NCBI RefSeq assembly: GCF_026151205.1
Contig: NC_087073.1
Coordinates: 11,439,578-11,503,577 of the forward strand
DNA: 64,000 nucleotides
DNA from: Bolinopsis microptera
Taxonomy: Eukaryota; Ctenophora; Tentaculata; Lobata; Bolinopsidae
Direction: 5' to 3'
Below, piece by piece: positions 12,689 through 23,959 of the stretch; the stretch's first letter is position 1, and each line of letters begins with the position of its first letter. A model generated the notes under the pieces. The model was not told the origin of the DNA and searched no databases. It was given only the letters and a program-made list of their open reading frames with translations. The position numbers and the translations under genes were made by a program.

Positions 12689-13629
12689 TTAATTTATGAA
12701 TAATACATTATATACCTCATGGAACTGCGGTACCGTAATGGTCACTATAGGTTTATAGCGGATGTCTGTCGTCTGACAAGATGAAAACAAGAATAACGAC
12801 TACAGGTAAAGGAAGAGAACATTCTGCTCAGGTTCTGTGTTGGACTACCGGCTAAAGGGAGGAATATCTGCGGGCACTGGGCTGCAGATATCTGTACTAA
12901 CACCGTGCACAATATTGTCATTAGGTTTACCGTTTATCATGTTTCTTATCTTATCAATCTTCTAACGTACCATGTTGCGATATTGTACCTAACCGCGGGA
13001 AATTAAAGTTTCTTTTAATCAAGTTGCTTATAACTTAGATTGTATAATAACCCTAATCAACTGCTATTGTGGTCTCACAAAATGGTAAACAGGGCTTGCT
13101 GTGGAGAGTCAACAGACAAAACAGAATTACAGAATTGGGTGGAGAGTTACGAGGACCAGGAAGCCCTCCGTAAGCAACTGAGCGCTGCTCAACTCATTGC
13201 CTTCGTACCGGACGGTGCAATTCTGCCGCGCTCTGCTGGTCACCTTGACACTCCTCATAGTGGCAGAGGTGTTGTCTCCTTTCAGTCTCCTCCTTCTCTT
13301 AAAGTTACTGTTAGTTACTTTAGTTAATACAGTCTCCTCCTTATCTTAAAGTTAGTGACTTACTATGAAGTGTTTAATAAAGGATGATAACTTAATATTG
13401 ATCAATTACTAATTAGTTTACCATTTAAAGGTAATGACTGCGTTTCAGCTCAAATGCCCTAACAAAGGGAGCATCACTGGAATGGGAATAAAACCTGGGG
13501 TTACTCTAATTGCTGGTGGTGGTTTCCATGGTAAAACAACTTTACTCTCAGCTTTAAAGGTGCTTATTGTAATAACTCCACTTTTTACCTATATGACGGC
13601 CACTTATATTTTTCATAATCGCACCGGTT

Positions 13630-13730
13630 TTTTTTCAGGGAGTGTGATTACAAAACTAATCACACTGTTTTGAGAGAAACCGAAAACATATTGTTTGCGA
13701 TTAAAAAGCTAATCGCACTGTTCTGAAAGA
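13630..13730. repeat. Two short hairpins of GTGCGATTA family
   Basis: AGTGTGATTACAAAACTAAT with its complementary half, and TGCGATTAAAAAGCTAATCG, form two adjacent stem-loops. A third related hairpin is at about 14219-14243. Mirrored at about 43565-43670 and 43064-43090 in the right arm. Confidence 0.6.
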
Positions 13731-14162
13731 TACTGTGATATATTAATACAACACAGTTCATCTTTAAATAACTGCTTTATTTGTTTGTGAGTATACTCTA
13801 CGGCATCGTCTTAAAAATTACAGAAGTACTATTAGTATGTATTAGCTCTCTTCAATTGCTCTAAAACGCTCAGTTGTCCATTATCAGGTCGATTTGATTT
13901 TCGGGACGATATTTCCATGCACCCCTGTTAAAACTTAATACAAATGCACAACTTGACAAAAAACAATCAACTCCTGTAACAAAATATAAAACAACGACTG
14001 GGCACACTAAGCTTCATAGAGTCTCAGAGCAGTCAACGTGAACCTAACATTTCGACGGATAACGGTCACCCCGCCCCCGTAGCCCCAGCGTGTGGCTCTT
14101 TATTGACACTATATTATTGAGCTATATTGTAACTTTCTTGCAATTAATGTTAGTGTAATGTG

Positions 14163-14441
14163 TATGGGCAGCAATTTGCTAAATATGACATCATACAGTA
14201 TAGTACTTTCAGAAAATCAGTGCGATCAGTTTTGTAATCGCACTCCCTGTCCTGACTGTCCAATCACAAGTTTCATTTAGTCTGAACTCTGGAGGAGTAA
14301 AAACCAACAAAAACTCTACCAGAATCGTGGAGTTATACGCGAATCTAACTGCATGTATAATACGATTACACCAGTTATTGCACTCGGCTGCGCCTCGTGA
14401 AATAACTGCAATAATCCATGGGCAGCAATTTGCTAAATATG
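14163..14441. repeat. 24-bp direct repeat flanking about 230 bp in ATPase intron
   Basis: The sequence ATGGGCAGCAATTTGCTAAA plus TATG occurs at about 14163-14186 and 14418-14441, and inverted in the right arm. Between the copies lies a hairpin of the GTGCGATTA family. Possibly a small insertion with a long target duplication; the origin is not established. Confidence 0.5.
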
Positions 14442-14938
14442 CTGGTAACTCACTAATTTTACCAATTACAGCTGGGAATATACTCCAAGATACCTGGTGA
14501 CGGCAGAGAGTACCTTGTGACAACACCCTCGGCTACCAAGATAAGAGCTGAGGATGGGCGGCAAATAACAGGGGTCGACATCTCCAACTTTATAAACAAC
14601 TTGCCTCAGAAAAAGGACACTTCTAAGTTTTACAGTTGTGATGCAAGCGGCAGTACCTCTCAAGCAGCTGCTATCATGGAATATCTTGAACTAGGTTTGT
14701 TTTTCTGACTTTAAACTTGTCAATTCTTACCTTTCCCGGGGAAAAGTACGATCGCCAAAGAACTGGATGGAACGCGCATTACCGAATTCATTTTCTGTAA
14801 AGGCTGTAGCGCAGCGCGTTCAATTCAAAAGCGCGCGCAGCATGCATATATGCACGCGCGCGGCACAGTTCGTGCGGTCGTATATACGTTACGTGGAATT
14901 GAATGGGTTATACATATGAATGGGTTATAGATATGCTT

Positions 14939-15185
14939 ACCTAATACCTTACTCGGGAATATTATAGCGGGTTAATTGATGACTGAGAAAATTAATGACC
15001 GGGAAAAATATGGCGGAATTTTCCAAAACCCACCAAGTATCAAAATGTATTACTATTAGTTTACCTTACTCGGGAACATTATAGCGGGTTAATTTATGAC
15101 TGGGAAAATTAATGACCGGGAAAAATATGGCGGAATTTTCCAAAACCCACCACTTTATCCCAGTCATAATATTCCCGAGTAAGGT
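14939..15185. mobile_element. MITE with CCTTACTCGGG ends, partly duplicated
   Basis: Absent from the right arm, which reads straight through near 42365. Ends are CCTTACTCGGGAATATTA at 14947 and its complement ending at 15184, probably at a TA target. Two internal units of about 115 bp (14947 on and 15064 on) are in tandem. Seven extra bases at the left border suggest a second event. It adjoins the next MITE. Confidence 0.7.
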
Positions 15186-15193
15186 ATAACAAG

Positions 15194-15481
15194 CAGTGGC
15201 GTAACGTTGCCTGTTGGCGCCCCCTGCCGAAAAAAACGCCCCCCTGTTGGCGCCCCCTCCCCTTTTGGTGCCCCTCCCTAAAATTGAACAAATTAGGTGA
15301 TTTTAAAGAATACGCCGGTAAAATCTCTAAAAAAGTGTGTATCTAGAGCAAAACGCGCAGTTTTGCTAGTACTTTAGTTAAGTTTTCGAAATTGTCCCAC
15401 ATTCGAACGACGATTTGGCGCCCCCCTAAGACGGCGCCCCCCTGCACAGCGGGGTCAGCAGGGCCTTTCGTTACGCCACTG
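15194..15481. mobile_element. hAT-type MITE (left arm)
   Basis: 288 bp with CAGTGGCGTAAC and GTTACGCCACTG ends, flanked by perfect 8-bp duplications ATAACAAG (15186-15193, 15482-15489). The right arm has the empty site with one copy. GC-rich interior with GGCGCCCCC runs. The same family is at 52984-53274. Confidence 0.95.
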
Positions 15482-15560
15482 ATAACAAGTGCAATACCTT
15501 TATTTTCATATCCGAACGTTTGTGAAACAATTTAAAATCGTACAAAATGGTTTCCTCTAA

Positions 15561-16047
15561 ATGTTCAACAAAAGATCTCGCTACGAGATGACAGAAGTGG
15601 AGAGCATCAATATCGAACCAGAATTCTTTGTTTCTGCCTTATCTCCTGGCTCAACCTGTCACGAGAAAGGAAATAATTCCTTTGGTCTCCCAGGGTATGT
15701 TGTAGATGAGACTGATGTCAACTGGACAGATTCCCAGAGAATCTGAAGCTATGCCTGCTTTCAATATCCTACCCAATGGGAAACGAAAGAAAAGCTTCCG
15801 AACGAAAGCGAGGAACACTTTCATAGGAAAATTGAGCTATCGAAGAGCGGCGTACGCACTCGATAGTCGGACCTCGCTCGGAGACAGCTCCACTGCTTCC
15901 TCAAAGACACTGAAGACTTTTGTACTTGAGACCATGGAACGGCTGTGGCCATCCGAGGCTTCCTGGGCAGACTTCGACGATCTGTTCAGCGGAACTAACC
16001 AACACTTCATACCATTCATGAACATGAACCACATGACCAGAATATGA
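15561..16047 (+). CDS. Hypothetical protein, two-part ORF (left copy)
   Basis: An ATG at 15561 opens 61 codons (MFNKRSRYEMTEVESINIEP). A second frame carries about 100 codons from about 15735 to the stop at 16047, ending in FMNMNHMTRI. The parts join in phase if the 43 bases starting GTATGT and ending CCCAG (about 15693-15735) are an intron; otherwise there is a frameshift. Both parts are conserved in the right arm at 41801-42287. It lies within the ATPase intron between exons 9 and 10, on the same strand. The product is charged and non-membrane with no domain I recognise. It could be a real nested gene or an old remnant. Confidence 0.4.
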
Positions 16048-16119
16048 AGAGGTCTCCAGAGGAGGAAAATAAGTTCACCTAAAGAAGATCAAAACTGATG
16101 GACCAGCCTTGCAGGTTAA

Positions 16120-18167
16120 AGGACCAGTTAACTGAAAAATTTGTAGTCTCCAATTTGGCTAAGATTTAAATCAGCTGTGACAAACCGGTAAAGAATCGTA
16201 TCGCCGAAAGAACCAACTCTCTAGCGTACGTGTAACGCGTGTTATTGCAATAATAAGCTGTGGCCTCGTGACGTCATAAAGTCCCTCAGTGCGCGCTGGC
16301 ATAGCGTAATATACGTTGCAAATGTTTATCGTTGTCAATAAAACACCTGTAACTCACTCAAATTTTAGAATTATGACTATTTCCCTAGTTCTCCAAAATC
16401 CTTATAGTTTTGGCTATCATCCTAACTAAAGGAATAGCTGATTGGATGTACAGTGCTCACGTCATGATTTTAAACAGTGATATAGGTTCTTGAACAGTGG
16501 CGGGTGAATGTACGGTTAGAAAGTTTCTGCTATTACAATTACTTATGTCATATGTGATAATTTTGGATTGTTTTCATTGCCAGTTACACAAGCAGGGAGA
16601 CTGTACCGATTATTTTTCCCCAGTCCATGAAACTCTAACGAATTTAGAAAGGATCTAGATATAAGTAGGAGTTTGTTCAGTTCCGAGAGCAATTATATTT
16701 ATAGCATAGCGAAATTTCTAAGTTTAATCCGCATGGCATGTGTCAGCCAGTATAGGAGACAAGAAGTCTGGCTACTTTACGGCCGTTCCTCTGGGACCAT
16801 TAGTAGAAGTAGCTTCTATCAGAACAGTGCCATAGGAACAGAATTCCCGCCAAAATACCCGGTCTACCAAATAGTAATACTGATTGGAGCTGAGTGTACG
16901 GTGTGCGGTGTGTTTTGAATTAGACTTACGGCTTACCTAGTTGTTATCATAATTGCATTATCATCGGTACATAACATAAATAAACTACTGGTAAGTTTAA
17001 ATACCAAGTGCAAACGTGTTCAGTCAATCGACCCACTGAACAACTATAGAATTTCCAAGACCCTATTATTCTTTGGCCATATATTACGGCACGATCGATT
17101 GTTAGATGGCTAAACGACCAACGTTAATCTATACAATTCTAAAACTATGAGCTAGCACTTTAATCTAAAAATACACTTTTTATATTACTCCTGATTTTTA
17201 CATTTCACGTAAAACATTGTCGCCACAGGCTGATCATGGACACTAACAGCTTAAAATTTGAGATAAATGACTTATGAGTTTCTCTAAAGTTAACTCTAAA
17301 GTTGTGTAGTCCAGTCATTTATGGACATTTATGGACATTTATGGAAATGAACCCGCAAATGTTCAGATACTCACGAAACTTTGCACAGACTTTCCCGAAG
17401 GTATGAATAAACGATTTTCGTTTGGAGACATTTTTTTGACCGTGGAGAAAACCCAGGAGGGCCACGCCCATATTGACCCAATAACGTAACCGACCCCTTG
17501 CTTCTGAAGGTCGTAGAGACTTCAAAATAGGCTTAAACGAAGCCGCATATGCATGTTTATATAGGAGTTATTGAGCAACACATGGCCTAAAATCCTTACT
17601 TTTCGAGAAATTCGCCAAAAATCATTTTGGGCGTGGTGCTGAGCCCATTTTCGATAGGATTGTGATAGAGTCTTTAGACAGGGTGCAAAAGAACCGCAAT
17701 TAGCATATTAATATATGACTTACGAACAAACATATGCCTTAAAGTGCTTACTTTTTCAGTTATTGGCGAAAAAACTGATTTTCGGTTCCAGAAATCATAC
17801 AAAACTATGGGTATCTGGTAAATTGGGCTATGAAGGCCCTAAAGGTTTTTGAATGTGTGCAAATTGTGCAGAATGGCCATGTTTATATACAACTTATGAA
17901 GCAACATGTACCCTAAATTACTTACTTTTCGAGTTATTCGGGGAAAAACATTGTATTATGTCCATTTTCTACCTGTAAAATACAGTCTCACGAGCTCTTC
18001 TGCGCGCGTGAGGGACTTTATGACGTCATCGCCAAAATAATACAAACGCTATTTACACGCGTTAGAGAGCAGTTAGAGATTTAGGAATTTCGACTCGTTG
18101 CTTAGTTTGCTATTTGTCACAATCTGTCAAAATATGATGATAACTTTTTTTTCAGTTAACTGGTCCT
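16120..18167. mobile_element. Non-autonomous TTAA-target DNA transposon, copy 2
   Basis: A 2048-bp insertion with AGGACCAG/CTGGTCCT ends and TTAA at 16116-16119 and 18168-18171. The right arm has one TTAA near 41730. The sequence is that of 10686-12688 in reverse orientation with scattered differences. The short ORFs are not conserved and I do not treat them as genes. Confidence 0.85.
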
Positions 18168-18563
18168 TTAATACAAACCTCAAAAAAAGATGCTCCCTGC
18201 AAAAATCGAGACGCACTTTAGTCTCAACACTGACGACGAAGAGAAAATTGTATTACGCATTAATTACTTATTATCATTGTTATCATAAAACGTTAAAAAC
18301 TGAAAAAACCCGAATAGTACAACAACAAAAAAGAAACGTTCCATTAACACAAAAAAATTATTTTCTACTTATTTTTACCATTTTCCGAGACCCGGACCCG
18401 AATTTGTAGTTTTACTAATACCAAGAACTGACAACCTAATTATAAGCGAACTAATCGAGGATAAACAAATTTATAGCTTGGAAAGCTTTATCTACTGAGT
18501 CTGTATTACTTGAGGACAAGGACAAAAGAAAATCGCGATTATTTAGGCCGCGACAAGTCAAAC

Positions 18564-18775
18564 GGTTCACGTACTATAGTGCGACACGTACTCTAGTGCG
18601 ACATGTACCCTAGTGCGAAACCTCCAAGATCGACCATGTCGCAGTTGAGTACGTTACCTGGATCGTAGTGCGACACGTACCCTAGTGCGACAGAGAATGT
18701 TCAAGGCCGACACTGTCGCACTACAGTGCGCTACCTGGACTGTAGTGCGACACGAACTAAAGTGCGACAAAGCAC
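18564..18775. repeat. MULE left terminal repeat array
   Basis: Repeated TAGTGCGACACGTAC units in both orientations, matching in inverted form the array at 24615-24747. Candidate transposase binding sites. Confidence 0.7.
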
Positions 18776-18776
18776 T

Positions 18777-19010
18777 TTACACATTCACTAGGTCATGTTG
18801 CTGCATCTTCCTTCTCCAGCCGTCAGGATAGAGTCCGTGGATAGTCACCAGCTGCGTGAACAAGTTAGTCGAGGTGCTGTAGGTACCATCGATGACAAGA
18901 TGAGGGGCCTCAGCTAAACAATCCATATTTTCCACAGTGCCGAACAGGAAAGATCTTCTTCTCTCTGCTGAAAAGGTAGAATCCCAAACTGAGACCCTCC
19001 AAACAGACTG
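18777..19010 (-). pseudogene. MULE transposase fragment, start of DDE domain
   Basis: The minus strand reads FLFGTVENMDCLAEAPHLVI then DGTYSTSTNLFTQLVTIHG, ending at a TAA at 18777-18779. The DGTY...LFTQL..IHG pattern is the first catalytic block of MULE transposases, with the Asp of DGT as first acidic residue. The rest of the catalytic domain is missing downstream. The N-terminal part continues beyond the LINE, at 23890-24244, so LINE insertion and a 3' deletion have destroyed the gene. Confidence 0.75.
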
Positions 19011-19030
19011 TCCTATACCTTACTGACTCT

Positions 19031-19588
19031 ATGATACGTAACACCCCATCATCTTTCCCCTCTAACTTTCGTGTCATAAAGCGTGACATGTACCAACTCA
19101 CGGACTTAATGAAGTTTGAAAATTTTTTTGAAAACTGCGATTATGTGATTATATCTTCCGGTATTAATGATTTGTCGAGATATGACCATAGAAGCTATAC
19201 ACTTTCCCGTGAAATTAGGGACAATTTTAACTACTTGTTTGCTAGATACCCAAAAACAGTGTTTGTTTTCAACTCCCTTCTTAGAACGAGATTTGCATGG
19301 TTAAATAAGGAGGTTGATTTGTTTAACCGCTGCATGTTTGACTTTAGTCTGATCGAAAATCGTAACTTTTGGTTTTTCGACTCCCACCATATTTGTAGTG
19401 TGATATTTAACAAAGGGTTTGAGATTTTAGATAGATCTGGAAATGGGATTCACATTACTCAGCTGCCCAAGAGTGAGATAGCTAACTGTCTGGTGACCGG
19501 TGTTCAAAAACTCTCTATGCGAAGCGAGAAAGTTCGAAAGCACTGGCCATTAAGGCGGGAGTTTGTCTCGCTCTTGCCTGGTAACTAA
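19031..19588 (+). CDS. LINE ORF1, SGNH/GDSL esterase-like
   Basis: 185 codons from ATG. The pattern IISSGINDLSRY (about residues 41-52) resembles the SGNH block III GxND motif, and NGIHIT (about 139-144) resembles the C-terminal catalytic D-x-x-H block, here with Asn in place of the usual Asp. Such esterase domains are known in ORF1 of CR1-type LINEs, where they are thought to aid RNP formation or membrane/lipid interaction. The expected block I Gly-Asp-Ser is not visible, so the N-terminus may start upstream in the truncated 5' part, or the copy is 5'-truncated. 518 bp separate it from ORF2. Confidence 0.6.
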   Translation: MIRNTPSSFPSNFRVIKRDMYQLTDLMKFENFFENCDYVIISSGINDLSRYDHRSYTLSREIRDNFNYLFARYPKTVFVFNSLLRTRFAWLNKEVDLFNRCMFDFSLIENRNFWFFDSHHICSVIFNKGFEILDRSGNGIHITQLPKSEIANCLVTGVQKLSMRSEKVRKHWPLRREFVSLLPGN

Positions 19589-20106
19589 CGGTTAAATACA
19601 AACTCACAAAGCCGTACCCCAGCCTACTACTTATACTTGCCGCGCCAAAAAATTTTCACAAAATTTTTACAAAATCTTTAAGGGATTATACCTTACATCT
19701 TATGGTTATAATGAAAACCCTCGCATAAAAATATATAGTCATGCCCGTGCTCTTATCAGCTTATCGTAAGTTACTAGAATTCTTGCCCGAGTTTTTTAAA
19801 CACTTTAGAATAGTTCTGAAATCAGTACCGCTATCGTAATATTGTAATATTGTAGACTACGTTACGATTCTATCTACACACAGAGCTGTATAGTTCTTGA
19901 TAGGTAGGTCTAACAAGTTTTCTTTTTCTTCTTTACGCTTTCTCAGCACACAGTTTACTCCTCATTCATTCACACGCACACACATTAGCATTTTATACAT
20001 ATTCTTAGACTGTACAAGCTATTCTATACACCATACTATACACTCTTATCTATTTAATATCTTACTTAATTATTCACAGATATCTGGTATTTACACATCT
20101 TGAACA

Positions 20107-23100
20107 ATGGTTGAACCTAGTTTCAAATCACAATGCTCAAGTTGCTTCGGGTGGTCTTATGCTCCTAGAAATGTTTTCATTTGTCCTGTATGTGACAAAC
20201 CAGTTCATAAAAAATGCCTCAAAGATTATCTTGGTTGTATTACATGCTGTCTAAACCTAATACCTGGCTATAGAGTAACTTCGTACGAACTTAATGATAA
20301 CTACAATACAATAACCCCCACTTTTAACCCCTATATTCGTTCTCACGTACTGAATCAAATAGGCGAACTTACTGATGAAATAGATTCCAGCGAAATCGAT
20401 CTCAACAATTGTATATCGGAGATATTGGTTAGCTGTAAGTACCAACACCCTGATAATATCAAGACCCCTAGCAATCGCGAATTTAAGATACTTTCGTTAA
20501 ACGTTAGATCACTCGTGAAGAATATCTCAAATTTTAGAGAAGAAATAGAAACATTCTCCAAATTTGACCTCATCTGCCTCAATGAAACCAACTGTAAAAT
20601 TTCTAATCTTCCTAATGGTCTGAACGACATTGAAATCGAACAGTTTTACGAGCCCTTTATCAAAGAACCTGCACGTAAATCTGGAAAAGGAGGTGGTCTT
20701 GCGCTCTATGTTAACAAACGCGTTTGTGATTACGATAAAATACAGGAACTCGAACTCAATCTGAGTCCAGAAGAAGTTACTTGCGGAGAATTTCAATTGC
20801 TTAAAATCAACAATTTTAAAAACGGAAATAAGACAAAAATCATCGTAAATTTCTACCGCTCGCCATCCACAAGCCCTAAAAAATTCCTTGAAAAGTTTGA
20901 AAACGTGCTCAGGGGTCTTGATAGACACTCCAGAAAGCAGATAGTCTTCCTGGGTGATGCAAATATTGATCTTATAAAATACGATACCGACGCTTACAGC
21001 CAGGATCTTATAAGCTTACTAGAAAAATATGGGTTTGCCCAGACTGTCTCCAAGCCTACCAGGGTAACTGACCACAGTGCAACGCTTATTGATCACGTGT
21101 ATACTAATCACGTGACCAACGTTATTAGTTGTAATGTCGTGACGTTGGATATGTCAGATCATCTCGCGGTTAGCACGACCATTAGTTTAGGAGCCACACC
21201 TAGTTTGAACGAGCGATTCCGTAGTCAACGTGTAAAGAACAACAACACTAGCTTGAAATTAGAGGCCCGTGTATTTAACGAAGCTAATCATGCTAAATTC
21301 AAAGAGCTTATTGTAAGTGAGACCTGGGATGATGCTACCTCCTCAACGTGCGCTGATGAACAATACAATTCCATCTATCAAACGTACATGAAACACTACA
21401 ATACTGCATACCCCCTGAAGCGCAACAGTTCGAGACGAAAATTCGAAAGAGCTGACCCAAAGCCTTGGATCTTACCCTGGCTTGAGGCGGCATGCAACCG
21501 CAAGAAGTTACTTTTTTTTGAAAAAACTATAAATCCATCACAAAAAAACTGCGACGCGTATGATAAAATGAAAAAGTTTTGTCACAAACATGTGAATCTA
21601 GCCAAAGAAAAGTACTATAAAAAAATGTTTGACAAATACCAAAACTGCTCTAAAAGTCAATGGAAAATTATCAATGGCCTCCTGAACCGTAACAGAAAAA
21701 AGTTCGGACACACCCGTCTGAAGGACGACGATGGCACGATTATAAGCTCCGATCTGGCAGTCGCTGAGAAATTTAACGGCTACTTCTCCGGTATTGCAGC
21801 CAGTATCAAGAGGCAAATCGCTGCCCGTCGAACCTTTGACCCAGGTGGTTTCAAGCATTTTCTTAAGGCTTCGTGTAGTAACTCGATGTTTCTTAAGCCT
21901 ACATCACACGGTGAAGTCCAAAAGATAATATCAGGGCTTAAGAACAAGTCCACACTCGATTGTAAAATTGAGCCGTTGAAAATTGCAAACAGCTGCGAAA
22001 ACTTTACCAGGGCACTAGCTAATGTCATTAACTGTTCGTTCTCCAGTGGTACCTTCCCAAATGCTCTAAAAACTGCGAAAGTCGTTCCTATCCACAAAGG
22101 TGGTTCAAAATTGGAAGTAGCTAATTATAGGCCGATCTCTCTTTTGGGATCATTCTCGAAAATTTATGAGAAACTTATGCATGCTCGTGTTTTAGAATTT
22201 TTAGATAAGAACGATTCTCTTTTCGAAAATCAATACGGATTTCGGCCAGGAAGATCGTGCGAACATGCACTGCTCAATGCCCAAAATTCTATACTACACT
22301 CTCTGAATAAGAAACAAATTTCCCTACTGCTCCTGCTCGATTACAGTAAAGCCTTTGACGTGCTTGATCATGAGACCTTGCTTAAGAAGCTTGACCATTA
22401 TGGGATCAGGGGAGTCGCGCACGAATGGTTTAGATCTTACCTTTGTAATCGATCTCAATACGTAACTTTAAACGGAACTTGCTCTTCCAGCATGCCCATA
22501 GTTTACGGCGTACCTCAGGGTAGCATTTTAGGACCTCTCTTATTTGTAATTTATATAAACGACCTACCTGGAATTAGTGATTTTGCAAAGTTCATCCTTT
22601 ATGCCGACGACGCAAACATATTAATTAGTGGAACCACCCTAGAAGAAATACAATTAAAAGCTAATCAGCTAATTTCACGTCTTGTAGATTGGGTAGGTGT
22701 TAATGGGCTATCTTTAAATGTAAAAAAGACGTGTTACATGATTTTCACTAGAAAAAGAATCGACTTCAGCGGCTTTAATTTGTCCATTGACAACACTGTA
22801 ATCGAACGTAAGACTGAAGCAAGATTTTTAGGAGTAATCCTAGACGAAAAGCTCACTTGGCAAAAACACATTACGGCCGTTAGAATAAAGATGGGTCGCT
22901 ACCTCGGAGTTATGTATAAGCTAAAGCACCTTCTACCTATCAAAGCCCGCCTAAACATTTTCCAAAGCCTTATCCAATCCCATCTAAATTTCTGTTCTTT
23001 AGTGTGGGGATTTGCCTCAAAATGTCACATTGAATCTCTGTTCACCAAGCAAAAGCAGGGAATTAGAGCTGTTATGTCAGGATATGTAAATTATAGATAT

Positions 23101-23589
23101 AAAGACGGCAATCCCCCGGAGCACACAAAAAGTGCGTTTAGATTGCATAATATCCTAACAGTCCATAGCGTCATTGTAAAAAACGCTCTTATTCTACTAC
23201 ACAAAGTAAGGAACATGCCAAGCCTTCTCCCTAAATCCATCAAAGAACTTTTCCCTCACGATATTCCCACCTATAATTCCACATACGAACATAACCTTTC
23301 TTGGTTCACAACTTACAACGGCCCAACATTTAGAAATACTCTTTTCTTCAAAGGACCCATGCTCTCTATTACAAGACAAAGTAAGGATATAACTATTCCA
23401 AGTTCTACCTTTGCAATTGAAATCTTTAAAAATTCAGCTAAGCGCGAACTCCTCAAGCTGCAAAGCTCAGGAGACGATGAAAATTGGCCAAATTTCTTAC
23501 TTTATAGTATACCTGGGCTAAGAAAGTCTCAAAGAGAAGGGCGCTCGCAAATAGACTACAGCACCGAGTTAGTAAGCGACAACGAGTAA
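20107..23589 (+). CDS. LINE ORF2: PHD-like finger, endonuclease, reverse transcriptase
   Basis: 1160 codons, uninterrupted. Residues 10-47 form a C4HC3 finger (C10, C13, C26, C29, H34, C37, C44, C47). An APE-type endonuclease follows (about 125-360): SLNVRSLVKN, LICLNETNC, GGGLALYVN, FLGDANIDL and the SDH triad block near 350. The reverse transcriptase covers about 640-900: NYRPISLLGSFSKIYEK, LLLDYSKAFDVLDH, GVPQGSILGPLLFVIYINDL, and the catalytic YADD near 832. It nicks the target and copies its own RNA there. Domain order and sequence place it in the CR1/L2-like group; the exact clade is unsettled. The zinc finger at the head of ORF2 is less usual, since in related families it often sits in ORF1. 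Confidence 0.92.
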   Translation: MVEPSFKSQCSSCFGWSYAPRNVFICPVCDKPVHKKCLKDYLGCITCCLNLIPGYRVTSYELNDNYNTITPTFNPYIRSHVLNQIGELTDEIDSSEIDLNNCISEILVSCKYQHPDNIKTPSNREFKILSLNVRSLVKNISNFREEIETFSKFDLICLNETNCKISNLPNGLNDIEIEQFYEPFIKEPARKSGKGGGLALYVNKRVCDYDKIQELELNLSPEEVTCGEFQLLKINNFKNGNKTKIIVNFYRSPSTSPKKFLEKFENVLRGLDRHSRKQIVFLGDANIDLIKYDTDAYSQDLISLLEKYGFAQTVSKPTRVTDHSATLIDHVYTNHVTNVISCNVVTLDMSDHLAVSTTISLGATPSLNERFRSQRVKNNNTSLKLEARVFNEANHAKFKELIVSETWDDATSSTCADEQYNSIYQTYMKHYNTAYPLKRNSSRRKFERADPKPWILPWLEAACNRKKLLFFEKTINPSQKNCDAYDKMKKFCHKHVNLAKEKYYKKMFDKYQNCSKSQWKIINGLLNRNRKKFGHTRLKDDDGTIISSDLAVAEKFNGYFSGIAASIKRQIAARRTFDPGGFKHFLKASCSNSMFLKPTSHGEVQKIISGLKNKSTLDCKIEPLKIANSCENFTRALANVINCSFSSGTFPNALKTAKVVPIHKGGSKLEVANYRPISLLGSFSKIYEKLMHARVLEFLDKNDSLFENQYGFRPGRSCEHALLNAQNSILHSLNKKQISLLLLLDYSKAFDVLDHETLLKKLDHYGIRGVAHEWFRSYLCNRSQYVTLNGTCSSSMPIVYGVPQGSILGPLLFVIYINDLPGISDFAKFILYADDANILISGTTLEEIQLKANQLISRLVDWVGVNGLSLNVKKTCYMIFTRKRIDFSGFNLSIDNTVIERKTEARFLGVILDEKLTWQKHITAVRIKMGRYLGVMYKLKHLLPIKARLNIFQSLIQSHLNFCSLVWGFASKCHIESLFTKQKQGIRAVMSGYVNYRYKDGNPPEHTKSAFRLHNILTVHSVIVKNALILLHKVRNMPSLLPKSIKELFPHDIPTYNSTYEHNLSWFTTYNGPTFRNTLFFKGPMLSITRQSKDITIPSSTFAIEIFKNSAKRELLKLQSSGDDENWPNFLLYSIPGLRKSQREGRSQIDYSTELVSDNE

Positions 23590-23959
23590 AGAAAGATCAC
23601 TCGCGACAAATGACTATGATCTTTTATCACCAACATATCATTTTAATTTCACTGCCATTATGCAATGCCGAATTTACATCTGCCGCGCAAAACTTTTTAT
23701 CTATTATTATTAAATAGTAATTAGCATGTTTACAAATTGCGACTTCAACCAGTTTTGCAGACCGTTAGTTATATAGTACTTTTAGTAGGGCATTTATTTT
23801 AATATATTTATTTTACATTATTATATTTTAGTGTGACTTCTATAATTTCATTTATGTAATAACCATTGATCAATAAATTGCGGCACATGCCAACCTCCAC
23901 CGCGGGGTTTCAAAACAAACCAAAGAAGGAAGGTTCCGCCACCGTTCGTTCTGATGTAG

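Larger units (their letters stand above)
19012..23880 (+). mobile_element. CR1-like LINE with intact ORF2, nested in MULE
   Basis: Lies between the two halves of the MULE transposase. Contains an ORF1-type esterase gene and an uninterrupted 1160-codon ORF2. The 5' border is about 19012-19030 and the 3' border about 23880, neither exact. No poly-A tail or clear duplication seen, as is common in CR1-type elements. The intact ORF2 points to recent insertion. Confidence 0.8.
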
